Assembly: GCF_008632075.1 (NCBI RefSeq)
Contig: NZ_VWVM01000015.1
Location: 62,001-126,000 of the forward strand
Length of the DNA: 64,000 nucleotides
Source: Candidatus Pantoea gossypiicola
Lineage (GTDB): Bacteria > Pseudomonadota > Gammaproteobacteria > Enterobacterales > Enterobacteriaceae
Direction: 5' to 3'
In this document: positions 19,374-27,500 of the stretch, piece by piece
Position numbering within the stretch: position 1 is the stretch's first letter
Layout of the letters: the number at the start of each line of letters is the position of its first letter
Notes under the pieces: model-generated
The model's database searches: none
What the model was told of the DNA's origin: nothing
Seen by the model: the letters and a program-made list of their open reading frames with translations, nothing else
Translations under genes and position numbers: made by a program

Positions 19374-20570
19374 ATGACTCAGGAAACCGTCACCGCAGAA
19401 CGCACCGGCCTGGTTGCGCCGCACCCGCAGGATAGCGCTCAGCAGATTGCGATGCTGCCCTCCTCCTGCCCGCAAAACCATGCGGCTAACCTGCTGCCGC
19501 TGCCCGATGGCGATCTGCTTTGCGTCTGGTTTGGTGGCACGCAGGAAGGGATTGCCGATATCTCGGTCTGGTGTTCCCGGCTGTCAAAAGGCAGCGATCG
19601 CTGGAGTGACGCGCAGAAGCTTTCTGACGATCCGGGTCGCTCAGAACAGAACCCGGTGCTGTTTCTCGATCCCGATCAAGTCCTGTGGCTGCTCTGGACG
19701 GCGCAGAAATCGGGCAATCAGGACACTGCAATCGTGCGCTATCGCCAGTCTCACGATTTCGGCAAGCGCTGGGGCGAGATCAAAACCCTGCTGGATAAGC
19801 CTGGCACCTTTATTCGTCAGCCGATTGTCGTGCTGCCCAACGGCAACTGGTTACTGCCGGTGTTTTACTGCCTGACGCAGCCCGGCGAAAAGTGGGTCGG
19901 CAGCTATGACGTCAGCGCGGTAAAAATCTCAGAAGATAAAGGCCAGAGCTGGCGCGATGTCAGCGTGCCTGACAGCACCGGCTGCGTTCATATGAACGTC
20001 ACCCTGCTGGATGATGGCTCGCTGCTGGCGCTCTACCGCAGCCGCTGGGCCGACCACATTTACCAGAGCCGCTCGTTTGATCAGGGTGAAAGCTGGAGTG
20101 CGCCTGAGCCGCTGTCGCTGCCCAATAATAACTCGTCCATTCAGGTCACGACGCTGCGCAACGGTCATCTGGCGCTGGTGTTCAATGCCATGAGCGCCGA
20201 AGGGGCCAGCGAGCGCCGGTTGTCGCTGTATGACGAAATTGAAGATGATGAAGAAGACGGTGACATTGCGGTTGCCGCCGAGCCGGTAGTGCATAGCGGG
20301 CGAACCGCCTTCTGGGGCGCGCCACGTGCGCCAATGACGCTGGCTATCTCAACGGATGGCGGCAAAAGCTGGCCGCTGCAGCGCAATCTGGACGAGGGCG
20401 ATGGCTACTGCATGACCAATAACTCTCAGCAGAAGTTAAACCGTGAGTTCTCTTACCCCAGTATCAAACAGGGTGTGAATGGCGAACTGCATATCGCTTA
20501 CACCTGGTATCGCCAGGCGATCAAGTATGTGCGGGTCGATGAGTCCTGGGTGCAGGGAGGTGATGCGTGA
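19374..20570 (+). CDS. Sialidase-fold (BNR/Asp-box) glycosidase, cytoplasmic
   Basis: A 398-aa six-bladed propeller protein with four Asp-boxes of form S-x-D-x-G-x-x-W: SHDFGKRW (126-133), SEDKGQSW (186-193), SFDQGESW (234-241) and STDGGKSW (326-333). A C-terminal EFSYPSI segment (358-364) resembles the nucleophile-tyrosine region of sialidases. There is no signal peptide. A very acidic loop lies at 287-297 (DEIEDDEEDGD). ATG 19374 follows GGAG, 1 bp after the transporter stop; an upstream open stretch overlaps the transporter and is rejected. Proteins of this fold also release Kdo and Dha, the 2-keto-3-deoxy acids of rhamnogalacturonan II, which suits the operon. Confidence 0.82.
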   Translation: MTQETVTAERTGLVAPHPQDSAQQIAMLPSSCPQNHAANLLPLPDGDLLCVWFGGTQEGIADISVWCSRLSKGSDRWSDAQKLSDDPGRSEQNPVLFLDPDQVLWLLWTAQKSGNQDTAIVRYRQSHDFGKRWGEIKTLLDKPGTFIRQPIVVLPNGNWLLPVFYCLTQPGEKWVGSYDVSAVKISEDKGQSWRDVSVPDSTGCVHMNVTLLDDGSLLALYRSRWADHIYQSRSFDQGESWSAPEPLSLPNNNSSIQVTTLRNGHLALVFNAMSAEGASERRLSLYDEIEDDEEDGDIAVAAEPVVHSGRTAFWGAPRAPMTLAISTDGGKSWPLQRNLDEGDGYCMTNNSQQKLNREFSYPSIKQGVNGELHIAYTWYRQAIKYVRVDESWVQGGDA

Positions 20571-21250
20571 TTGAAAAGATGGCGCTGGTGACCGGAGCCA
20601 GTTCCGGCATCGGCCAGGCGATTGTGGATCGCCTGCTGGATAAGGGCTGGCAGGTGATTGGCCTGAGCCGCTCGGCGATAAACCGGGCAGACACGGGCTG
20701 GCAGAGCCATCAGATCGACATCAGCGACAGCGCGGCATTGCAGGCTTTACTGGACAAACTGCCGGTGCCGCAGGCGGTGATCCATGCTGCGGGAATGATG
20801 CAGGCCGCGCCGCTTGGGGAGCTGGATCTGAACGCCAGCACACGGCTGTGGCAGTTGCATGTTGTCGCTGCTGAACAGCTGGCCAATCATTTTGCGCCCC
20901 GGATGAGCGCGGGCGGCCGAATCGTGCTGCTGGGCAGTCGCACGTCAGGCGGTGCGGCGGGCCGCAGTCAGTATGTGGCCACCAAATCGGCGATGATCGG
21001 CATGGTGCGCAGTTGGGCGGCAGAGCTGGCACCGCGCGGCATTACGGCCAATATTGTAGCGCCAGGAGCGACCGAAACGCCGATGCTGCAACAGCCGGGC
21101 CGGGCCAGTTCACCGCCGCGCTTGCCGCCAATCGGGCGCTATATTCAGCCGCAGGAAGTGGCCGGGCTGGTTGGCTTCCTGCTTTCGTCTGCGGCAGCAG
21201 CGATCACCGGTCAGCAGCTGGTGATGTGCGGTGGTGCGTCGCTGAGTTAA
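20567..21250 (+). CDS. Short-chain dehydrogenase/reductase
   Basis: A 227-aa classical SDR: cofactor motif TGASSGIG near residue 9, the VIHAAG segment in place of NNAG, catalytic Ser in LLGSRTS, and YVATK giving Tyr and Lys. The C-terminal ITGQQLVMCGGASLS is typical. The start is GTG at 20567, overlapping the preceding stop by 4 bp, so it is translationally coupled and closes the plus-strand operon. It should use NAD(P)H on a hydroxyl or keto group of the sugar acid or its glycosyl partner; the exact substrate is unknown. A GC-rich hairpin follows. Confidence 0.85.
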   Translation: MIEKMALVTGASSGIGQAIVDRLLDKGWQVIGLSRSAINRADTGWQSHQIDISDSAALQALLDKLPVPQAVIHAAGMMQAAPLGELDLNASTRLWQLHVVAAEQLANHFAPRMSAGGRIVLLGSRTSGGAAGRSQYVATKSAMIGMVRSWAAELAPRGITANIVAPGATETPMLQQPGRASSPPRLPPIGRYIQPQEVAGLVGFLLSSAAAAITGQQLVMCGGASLS

Positions 21251-21256
21251 TGGATG

Positions 21257-21282
21257 GGCCGGGCGGCTCAGGTGGCCCGGCC
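21257..21282. terminator. Hairpin between SDR gene and yacL
   Basis: GGCCGGGC (21257-21264) pairs with GCCCGGCC (21275-21282) around a 10-nt loop between convergent genes. It lacks a clean T run, so termination efficiency is uncertain. Confidence 0.45.
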
Positions 21283-21286
21283 TGTA

Positions 21287-21664
21287 TTAGCGTACGGGTT
21301 TACCGTACTGGTTCACAAACTGGCGATAAGCGGCGATCACCAGCTGAAAATCTTCAATACCGCAGAAGGAGAGGCTCTCTTCGTCGTAGTAGTTCATCCC
21401 CTCTTCCATCCCGTCATCTTCCAGTGCCAGCAGATTAGCGCGAATCATCACCTCTTCCTCATCCAGCAGGATGGTGTACTCGCTGCCGATGCGCTGCCAC
21501 TGACGCACGCTGCCTTTGACGTCTTCGATTGCGGCTTCCACTTCATCCAGCAATCCTGGATCGTTTTTCACCTCTTCGTTGAACCAGTGGCCGACCGCTT
21601 CATGATCCATCGACATACGAACCTTAATCTGTCCGGTCACATCGCGTAAAAATTCATATTCCAT
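21287..21664 (-). CDS. yacL: UPF0231 family protein YacL
   Basis: A 125-aa acidic cytoplasmic protein of the UPF0231 family, of unknown function. It contains the family-typical [19 protein letters not shown] start, the block [17 protein letters not shown] and the C-terminal [13 protein letters not shown]. In E. coli yacL lies between acnB and speD; here it retains acnB as neighbour but is separated from speD by the catabolic island. It has its own probable promoter in the 188-bp gap before acnB's 3' end. No catalytic motif can be recognised. Confidence 0.9.
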   Translation of the reverse strand: MEYEFLRDVTGQIKVRMSMDHEAVGHWFNEEVKNDPGLLDEVEAAIEDVKGSVRQWQRIGSEYTILLDEEEVMIRANLLALEDDGMEEGMNYYDEESLSFCGIEDFQLVIAAYRQFVNQYGKPVR

Positions 21665-21807
21665 CGCCAGTTCCTCTTAACGTCATCGCGTCACTCAATG
21701 AGTGTCAGCGCTGCCTGCACGGCATAGTGTGATACGTCGCGCATTATTACAGGCTGTCTGGCGAAATCCAGCTTTTGATCGAACCGTCCTCAATGCACAG
21801 ATGTAAA

Positions 21808-21831
21808 AAAGGGGCGAATCATCGCCCCTTT
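21808..21831 (-). terminator. Terminator of acnB
   Basis: AAAGGGGCGA (21808-21817) pairs with TCGCCCCTTT (21822-21831) around a 4-nt loop. On the minus strand it is followed by a T run (the A run at 21805-21810), and it starts 22 bp after the acnB stop. Confidence 0.88.
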
Positions 21832-21852
21832 CGGTTACTGCCAGGTGAGGAA

Positions 21853-24450
21853 TCAGACTGCGGTCTGGAAAATCACGCCGTCAGCTTTGTCGGTGTACTG
21901 CGCCAGCTGGTCGAAGTTGAGATAGCGATAGGTGTCGCTGGCCGTTTTATCGACCTGCGCCATAAATTGCTGATACTCATCCGGCGTTGGCAGACGGCCT
22001 AACAGTGAAGCCACTGCCGCCAGCTCTGCAGATGCCAGGTAGACGTTAGCACCGGTACCCAGACGGTTCGGGAAGTTACGGGTCGAAGTGGACACCACCG
22101 TCGAACCATCCGCCACACGGGCCTGGTTACCCATACAGAGTGAACAGCCCGGGATCTCGATACGCGCACCGCTTTTGCCGAATACGCTGTAATAGCCCTC
22201 TTCGGTCAGCTGCGCCGCATCCATCTTGGTTGGCGGAGCCACCCACAGACGGGTTGGCAGCTGGCCTTTGTGGCTATCCAGCAGTTTACCGGCAGCGCGG
22301 AAGTGACCAATGTTGGTCATGCATGAACCAATAAACACTTCGTCGATCTTCTCGCCCTGAACGTCTGAGAGCAGACGGGCATCGTCCGGATCGTTTGGCG
22401 CACAGAGAATCGGCTCTTTGATGTCAGCCAGATCGATTTCGATCACGGCGGCGTATTCCGCATCCGCATCGGCTTCCAGCAACTGAGGATCGGCCAGCCA
22501 TTTCTCCATGCTTTCAACGCGACGCTCCAGCGTACGGCGATCGCCGTAGCCTTCTGCGATCATCCACTTCAGCAGCACGATGTTGGAGTTCAGATATTCG
22601 ATAATCGGCGCTTTATCCAGCTTGATGGTACAGCCCGCAGCGGAGCGCTCGGCTGACGCATCGGATAATTCAAACGCCTGCTCGACTTTCAGATCCGGCA
22701 GACCTTCAATCTCAAGAATGCGGCCAGAGAAGATGTTTTTCTTACCTTTCTTCTCAACGGTCAGCAGACCCTGTTTGATGGCATACAGCGGAATGGCGTG
22801 AACCAGATCGCGCAGAGTAATGCCTGGCTCCATCTTACCTTTGAAGCGCACCAGTACCGATTCCGGCATGTCGAGCGGCATAACGCCCGTCGCTGCCGCA
22901 AACGCCACCAGGCCTGAACCCGCCGGGAAAGAGATGCCGATTGGGAAACGGGTATGGGAGTCACCGCCGGTTCCTACGGTATCCGGCAGCAGCATACGGT
23001 TCAGCCAGCTGTGAATAATGCCGTCGCCCGGACGCAGTGAGACACCGCCACGGTTCATGATGAAGTCTGGCAGCGTGTGGTGCGTGTTCACATCCACCGG
23101 CTTAGGATAGGCCGCGGTGTGACAGAAGGACTGCATCACCAGATCGGTCGAGAAGCCCAGGCAAGCCAGATCTTTCAGCTCGTCACGGGTCATCGGACCG
23201 GTGGTATCCTGCGAGCCAACCGAGGTCATCTTCGGTTCGCAATAGGCACCCGGACGAATACCGGCGACGCCACAGGCACGGCCAACCATTTTCTGCGCCA
23301 GTGAGAACCCACGGGTGCTCTCCGCAACATCTTTCGCCTGACGGAACACGGTGCTGTGCGGCAGACCCAGCGATTCGCGCGCTTTGGTGGTCAGACCGCG
23401 ACCGATGATCAGTGGAATACGGCCACCGGCGCGCACTTCGTCAATCAGCACTTCGGTTTTAAGTTCGAAGCTGGCCAGCAGTTCGTTGGTTTCGTGGTTG
23501 CGGACTTCGCCTTTGAACGGATAGATGTCGATGACATCGCCCATATTCAGAGCATTAACGTCCACTTCAATCGGCAGTGCGCCCGCATCTTCCATCGTGT
23601 TGAAGAAGATGGGTGCAATTTTGCTGCCCAGCACCACGCCGCCGCCTTTTTTATTCGGCACGTTCGGGATGTCGTCGCCCATAAACCACAGCACCGAGTT
23701 GGTTGCGGATTTACGTGAAGAACCGGTTCCGACCACGTCGCCGACATAGGCCAGTGGGAAGCCTTTGGTCTTCAGTGCTTCGATCTGTTTGATCGGGCCG
23801 ATATTGCCCGCTTCATCCGGCTCAATGCCTTCACGGGCATTTTTCAGCATCGCCAGAGCGTGCAGTGGAATGTCAGGACGTGACCAGGCATCCGGGGCCG
23901 GAGAGAGGTCGTCGGTGTTGGTTTCGCCAGTGACTTTAAACACCGTAACGGTGATCTTCTCAGCCAGCTCAGGGCGTGACAGATACCACTCCGCATCGGC
24001 CCAGGACTGCATCACCTGCTTCGCGTATTCATTACCCGCTTTCGCTTTTTCTTCGACATCATAGAAGTTGTCGAACATCAGCAGCGTGTGTGAAAGGGCT
24101 TTCGCCGCGATGGGTGCCAGTTTGCTATCGTCCAGCGCTTCAATCAGCGGATGAATATTGTAACCGCCCTGCATGGTGCCGAGCAGTTCAACCGCTTTTT
24201 CAGGAGATATCAGAGGAGAGGTTGCTTCGCCTTTGGCGACAGCCGCCAGGAAACCGGCTTTGACATACGCCGCTTCATCGACGCCAGGTGGGACTCGGTT
24301 GACCAATAAATCGGTCAAAAATTCTTCTTCACCCGCAGGTGGATTTTTCAGCAGTTCAACCAGCGCGGCCATCTGGGAAGCCTCTAAAGGCTTAGGTACA
24401 ATTCCCTGGGCAGCACGCTCGGCAACGTGCTTACGGTATTCTTCTAGCAC
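21853..24450 (-). CDS. acnB: Bifunctional aconitate hydratase 2 / 2-methylisocitrate dehydratase
   Basis: AcnB isomerises citrate to isocitrate through aconitate in the TCA cycle, and acts in the methylcitrate cycle. The 865-aa protein has the AcnB order: N-terminal HEAT-like domain, swivel domain ([16 protein letters not shown]), then the catalytic domains. The [4Fe-4S] ligands are one Cys in [10 protein letters not shown] and two in [10 protein letters not shown] place the start at GTG 24450 ([12 protein letters not shown]), which aligns with the E. coli MLEEYRKH start and follows an AGGA site. The frame stays open to 24513, but those residues are not family sequence. A promoter is visible about 110 bp upstream. 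Confidence 0.96.
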   Translation of the reverse strand: MLEEYRKHVAERAAQGIVPKPLEASQMAALVELLKNPPAGEEEFLTDLLVNRVPPGVDEAAYVKAGFLAAVAKGEATSPLISPEKAVELLGTMQGGYNIHPLIEALDDSKLAPIAAKALSHTLLMFDNFYDVEEKAKAGNEYAKQVMQSWADAEWYLSRPELAEKITVTVFKVTGETNTDDLSPAPDAWSRPDIPLHALAMLKNAREGIEPDEAGNIGPIKQIEALKTKGFPLAYVGDVVGTGSSRKSATNSVLWFMGDDIPNVPNKKGGGVVLGSKIAPIFFNTMEDAGALPIEVDVNALNMGDVIDIYPFKGEVRNHETNELLASFELKTEVLIDEVRAGGRIPLIIGRGLTTKARESLGLPHSTVFRQAKDVAESTRGFSLAQKMVGRACGVAGIRPGAYCEPKMTSVGSQDTTGPMTRDELKDLACLGFSTDLVMQSFCHTAAYPKPVDVNTHHTLPDFIMNRGGVSLRPGDGIIHSWLNRMLLPDTVGTGGDSHTRFPIGISFPAGSGLVAFAAATGVMPLDMPESVLVRFKGKMEPGITLRDLVHAIPLYAIKQGLLTVEKKGKKNIFSGRILEIEGLPDLKVEQAFELSDASAERSAAGCTIKLDKAPIIEYLNSNIVLLKWMIAEGYGDRRTLERRVESMEKWLADPQLLEADADAEYAAVIEIDLADIKEPILCAPNDPDDARLLSDVQGEKIDEVFIGSCMTNIGHFRAAGKLLDSHKGQLPTRLWVAPPTKMDAAQLTEEGYYSVFGKSGARIEIPGCSLCMGNQARVADGSTVVSTSTRNFPNRLGTGANVYLASAELAAVASLLGRLPTPDEYQQFMAQVDKTASDTYRYLNFDQLAQYTDKADGVIFQTAV

Positions 24451-24559
24451 GACGTTATCCTCGCTCTCATTATGTAGGGCTTTCCGACCACCTTGCTCAC
24501 TTATGGAGAACACACTTCCCTTTCTCGTCCAGGTTGAGGTGCCCGGTTTCGCGGAGGGC

Positions 24560-24588
24560 AGAATAGCAGGATTTCGTCTGTTTGTTAA
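24560..24588 (-). promoter_or_regulatory. Sigma-70 promoter of acnB
   Basis: On the minus strand TTAACA (-35, 24583-24588) and TATTCT (-10, 24560-24565) are separated by exactly 17 bp, giving 5/6 and 4/6 consensus matches. Transcription from here would leave a 5' leader of about 100 nt before the GTG start. Confidence 0.6.
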
Positions 24589-24647
24589 TCTGTTTACAAA
24601 AATACAACATAATCCTCTGCGCTCGTTCTGCCCGCTTATTATCCTGG

Positions 24648-24670
24648 ATCAGCCAGCTAAGCTGGCTGAT
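24648..24670. repeat. Perfect 23-bp palindrome upstream of acnB
   Basis: ATCAGCCAGC and its exact reverse complement GCTGGCTGAT flank the triplet TAA. It lies about 60 bp beyond the acnB -35 element. It could be an operator or a second terminator for the gene upstream; no T run supports termination. Confidence 0.6.
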
Positions 24671-24829
24671 TGAGTCTCTTTGCAGCGTAACGGATTTCAC
24701 AGAAGAAACGGCAGGGTTAATTCAGCCTTGGCGCAGTTTTAGTGAAGTGATTCAGGTAAATAGATAACTGGCAGGAATAGAAGTGAACGGGCTTCGGGGT
24801 TACCACAGAGGTGAATGCGGGCAGATATC

Positions 24830-24858
24830 AACACCAGGCCGGAGACAGGCCTGGTGTT
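24830..24858 (-). terminator. Hairpin after the metallo-hydrolase gene
   Basis: AACACCAGGCC (24830-24840) and GGCCTGGTGTT (24848-24858) form a perfect 11-bp stem with a 7-nt loop, 17 bp past the stop codon. The T tract after it on the minus strand is short. Confidence 0.65.
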
Positions 24859-24875
24859 AATGACGCCAGAGACGA

Positions 24876-25733
24876 TTACAGCGTGGTTTTCATTTCCCGC
24901 AGTGATACCGGCCAGTCACCCGGCCAGACGTAGTGATCTTTCAGAATCCGTGCACTGTAGTCGAGACAGATTTTCACCGGCAGGTTGGGATAGATTCGCT
25001 CCATCTCCTGCACCAGCTCTTCGCTGTTTTTGACCTTATGCAGCGTCCTGATGAAATCGTTGATATAGGTGCGGGTAAAGCCAATCGCTGAGGGGCTGAG
25101 GGTTGGTGTGGTTCGTGAGTGGCCAGGGATCAGCACTTTCGGCTCCAGCGCTTCCAGCTTGTCCAGGCTTTCCATCCATTTCTCTATGCGCTCCGGCGTG
25201 CGCATATCGGCAATCCAGACGTGTGCATCAGCGAAGACCACGTCGGAGGCGATGAGCGTTTTCGTCGACGGGATCCAGAGCGGTGTCACACGAATACAAT
25301 CGCCACTGAGATCGCTCAGAATTTTAATCTCCTGCCCTTCCAGCCAGATCGTATCCTCTTCCAGTTCGGTAATTGTAAACTTAGTACGGGCACCATTCTC
25401 TTTTAATACCTGCTTGCCCCAGTAATCAATTTTGAAGTCAAAGGCGTCATTAACGTCTTCGGCGACCTGCTTATAAGAGAAGATTTCGGCATCCGGAAAG
25501 ACGGATTTAATCACTTCAAGACCCATGAAATGATCGGGATGCAGGTGGGTAATAAAAATGCGTTTCAGGTCGAGACCGGTTTCGATAATTTCAGCGACTA
25601 ATCGATGCGCATTCGACAGCGTGAACTGGGCGTCGACTAACATCGCCTCTTTCTCACCTATGATGATGGTGGAACTGACACCGAAACCGTCATGCTGGTC
25701 ACTGCTGATAAAAACCTTCGTCGATAAATCCAT
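24876..25733 (-). CDS. MBL-fold metallo-hydrolase
   Basis: A 285-aa metallo-beta-lactamase-fold protein. The dinuclear metal motif HxHxDH is intact (His63, His65, Asp67, His68 in THLHPDHFMG), with later ligands in SDVVFADAHVW and the IPGHSRTT histidine. Family members hydrolyse lactones, thioesters, glyoxalase-type substrates or quorum signals. The substrate cannot be decided. ATG 25733 (MDLSTKVFI) follows GAGGA. It lies 87 bp after padC on the same strand, with a hairpin between, so it may be partly co-transcribed with the phenolic acid decarboxylase. Confidence 0.82.
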   Translation of the reverse strand: MDLSTKVFISSDQHDGFGVSSTIIIGEKEAMLVDAQFTLSNAHRLVAEIIETGLDLKRIFITHLHPDHFMGLEVIKSVFPDAEIFSYKQVAEDVNDAFDFKIDYWGKQVLKENGARTKFTITELEEDTIWLEGQEIKILSDLSGDCIRVTPLWIPSTKTLIASDVVFADAHVWIADMRTPERIEKWMESLDKLEALEPKVLIPGHSRTTPTLSPSAIGFTRTYINDFIRTLHKVKNSEELVQEMERIYPNLPVKICLDYSARILKDHYVWPGDWPVSLREMKTTL

Positions 25734-25786
25734 TTTTTCGTCCTCATACGATACACATAAGAAGCTACAAGTCATAAATAGCTAAG

Positions 25787-25813
25787 CAGAAGAGGTCATC
25801 ATGACCTCTTCTG
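25787..25813 (-). terminator. Inverted repeat between padC and the metallo-hydrolase gene
   Basis: CAGAAGAGGTCAT (25787-25799) and ATGACCTCTTCTG (25801-25813) are a perfect inverted repeat, giving at least an 11-bp stem starting 7 bp after the padC stop. There is no T run after it on the minus strand, so it may be a partial terminator or an mRNA 3'-end stabiliser. Confidence 0.5.
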
Positions 25814-25820
25814 TTCACTC

Positions 25821-26330
25821 TTAATTTTTCAGGTTTTCCGGAAAATTGGCGGGCAGCTGATCAGGCGGGCAGTCAATCACGCTTTCGTTGTTTTCACCCA
25901 CATCACGAATCACGGTCAGCGTCGCGAACTCATCAATCACTTCGGTTGGATAAGCCGGACCCGCTTCGCGGAATTTCGCCATCTCTTCCAGATGATCATT
26001 CTGGAAGCAGACGGTTTTTTCCGGATTGTTCATGACCCAGCGTGGGAAGAAAATGGTGCCGTGGAAAATTTTATCCGCCAGATTAACGGCCAGGCTGACA
26101 TCAGTGCCGGTTGGTTCAGTCCAGGAAACTTTATAGACATCCTGCGCCAGGCGAACCACATAAACATGCTGATTTTTAACCCAGCGATTGCCGACCATGC
26201 CACTGTGAATGCGATAGTCGATGGTGCTGGCATTTTTAATGTAGAGCTCGTAGTTCCAGCCGTTGTCATAGGTGTAAACCAGATGTTTGCCAACGATGCC
26301 AGACAGGTCATGTTTATCAAAAGTGCTCAT
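25821..26330 (-). CDS. padC: Phenolic acid decarboxylase
   Basis: This 169-aa beta-barrel enzyme removes CO2 from p-coumaric, ferulic and caffeic acids, giving vinylphenols; it needs no cofactor and acts in the cytoplasm. The match to the Bacillus enzyme is strong through YTYDNGWNYE, DYRIHSGMV, VSWTEPTGTDVS and IFFPRWV. The catalytic residues known there (Tyr11, Tyr13, Arg41, Glu64) correspond to Tyr19, Tyr21, Arg49 and Glu72 here. It is divergent from a LysR regulator across 105 bp, an arrangement also known for padA of Klebsiella. A role in detoxifying plant hydroxycinnamates is likely. Confidence 0.93.
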   Translation of the reverse strand: MSTFDKHDLSGIVGKHLVYTYDNGWNYELYIKNASTIDYRIHSGMVGNRWVKNQHVYVVRLAQDVYKVSWTEPTGTDVSLAVNLADKIFHGTIFFPRWVMNNPEKTVCFQNDHLEEMAKFREAGPAYPTEVIDEFATLTVIRDVGENNESVIDCPPDQLPANFPENLKN

Positions 26331-26369
26331 AATGCATTCCTCATTTGTTTTCCTTGAGGTGATTATTGC

Positions 26370-26394
26370 GCGTTACAAAAGCGATTAATAACGC
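26370..26394. promoter_or_regulatory. LysR-type operator candidate between padC and its regulator
   Basis: GCGTTA (26370-26375) and TAACGC (26389-26394) form an inverted repeat with 13 bp between the arms, in the 105-bp gap between the divergent padC and lysR-type genes. The region between is A/T rich, as in many LysR sites. Confidence 0.4.
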
Positions 26395-26435
26395 TATTTT
26401 TAGCACTAAATTATTCAATTTTTAGATGGATTGCC

Positions 26436-27338
26436 ATGTACAAAACAACGCTTGAACAGTGGTATCTGCTCGACGCCGTCGTAAAGGAAGGGAGTTTTGC
26501 GCTGGCCGCGGAGAAGAATAATCGCAGTCAGTCCTCATTAAGCTATCAGTTGAGTCTGCTTCAACAACGGCTCGACATGGAACTGCTGAAGCAGGTGGGA
26601 CGCCGTGCCGTTCTGAGTGCTGAAGGACATCAGTTACTTGCGCAGGTACGTCCACTACTGGAAGGATTTAGCGCGCTTGAAGCTAAGGCCAGTGCTCTGC
26701 GAAGGGGGGAACGTTCGCGCATTGATTTAATGGTGGATGCTACCTTTCCAAAACCTCTGCTGTTTGATGTGCTCAATATATTTCAGCAACGCTATCCACA
26801 TGTGCGCATCTGGTTCAGCGAAATTGTCCGCAGCGAAACACCAGACAGGCTGGCAGAACAACAGGCCGATCTCTGGCTGGTGGCGCAATATGGCGCTGAG
26901 CCATTGGCTGGTGAAAGCCTGATGAGCGTCGATTTCGTTGCCGTCGCGCATCGCGATCACCCGCTGCACAGTGAACCTGCCCCGCTTAATGCTGCCACAC
27001 TGGCGCGCTGGCCCTGCATTACCATTCTGGATCGCCAGCAACAGCAGCAGTCAGAGGTGAGTGGCGATCAGGCAGAAAACTGGTCCTTCACTACCCTGTC
27101 GGCAGCAATTGAAGCGGTTCAGCACCAGCTGGGCTATGGCTGGCTGCCGGAACAGAATATCGCGGGGCTTTTAAAGAGTGGTGAACTCCGTCCCCTGCCC
27201 CTGCTCCAGGGTCGCCGACGCAGTAGTACGCTGGTGATGTATATCAATGAAAAGAGGCTGCCCGGCAACAGCGCCATTGCTGAACTGGCGCAGATGTTTG
27301 TTGAGCGGGTGGCGCAGGAGAAGAGCATAACTCATTAA
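26436..27338 (+). CDS. LysR-family regulator of padC
   Basis: A 300-aa LysR-type regulator. The N-terminal winged helix-turn-helix runs over about residues 5-62 (LEQWYLLDAVVKEGSFALAAEKNNRSQSSLSYQL segments), followed by a linker helix and an effector domain (from about residue 90, RIDLMVDATFPKPLLFDVL). The divergent position against padC suggests it activates the decarboxylase gene in response to phenolic acids; this is inferred from arrangement, not from effector residues. ATG 26436 gives the family N-terminus. The gene is followed by a degenerate CRISPR repeat rather than a normal terminator. Confidence 0.85.
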   Translation: MYKTTLEQWYLLDAVVKEGSFALAAEKNNRSQSSLSYQLSLLQQRLDMELLKQVGRRAVLSAEGHQLLAQVRPLLEGFSALEAKASALRRGERSRIDLMVDATFPKPLLFDVLNIFQQRYPHVRIWFSEIVRSETPDRLAEQQADLWLVAQYGAEPLAGESLMSVDFVAVAHRDHPLHSEPAPLNAATLARWPCITILDRQQQQQSEVSGDQAENWSFTTLSAAIEAVQHQLGYGWLPEQNIAGLLKSGELRPLPLLQGRRRSSTLVMYINEKRLPGNSAIAELAQMFVERVAQEKSITH

Positions 27339-27402
27339 TTGATTTGTATTTATTTTTAAAATTACGCCGGATTTTGAAAAACACCATAAGTAGCAAACTA
27401 CC

Positions 27403-27431
27403 AGTATGTTCCCTGCTGAAGCAGGGAACAT
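27403..27431 (-). repeat. Degenerate type I-E CRISPR repeat (leader-distal, outer)
   Basis: Read on the minus strand this 29-mer matches the local repeat at 19 of 29 positions, 17 of the first 22. In the repeat stem CCCCGC/GCGGGG has become CCCTGC/GCAGGG, a paired change that keeps the hairpin. With two more bases the palindrome grows to a perfect 13-bp stem (27404-27433, loop TGAA). It sits 62 bp from the next relic, close to the 61-bp array period. It might instead be just a terminator for the LysR gene. Confidence 0.55.
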
Positions 27432-27464
27432 ACTTACGCTGAGACATGTTTTTTAACAGCTCAT

Positions 27465-27493
27465 CAGCTTTTTACCGCTGACGCGGGGAACAC
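27465..27493 (-). repeat. Degenerate type I-E CRISPR repeat (leader-distal, next to hicB)
   Basis: On the minus strand the first 19 bases match the array repeat at 18 positions (GTGTTCCCCGCG then T then CAGCGG); the 3' third has diverged. It begins 7 bp beyond the hicB stop codon. It shows that the array once extended left of hicB. Confidence 0.8.
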
Positions 27494-27500
27494 GTAATAT

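Larger units (their letters stand above)
24451..24875. other. 425-bp intergenic region upstream of acnB
   Basis: No gene is visible here. The region holds the acnB promoter (24560-24588), a 23-bp perfect palindrome (24648-24670) and a hairpin terminator for the metallo-hydrolase gene (24830-24858). Short open frames in it have no ribosome sites or recognisable sequence. Confidence 0.7.

Noticed and set aside
15833..20570. Reading the SSS-NanA-like-sialidase-like genes as a sialic acid operon
   Set aside because: There is no nanE, nanK, nagA or nagB-type gene, and the linked tetronate kinase/dehydrogenase pair would have no role in sialic acid breakdown.
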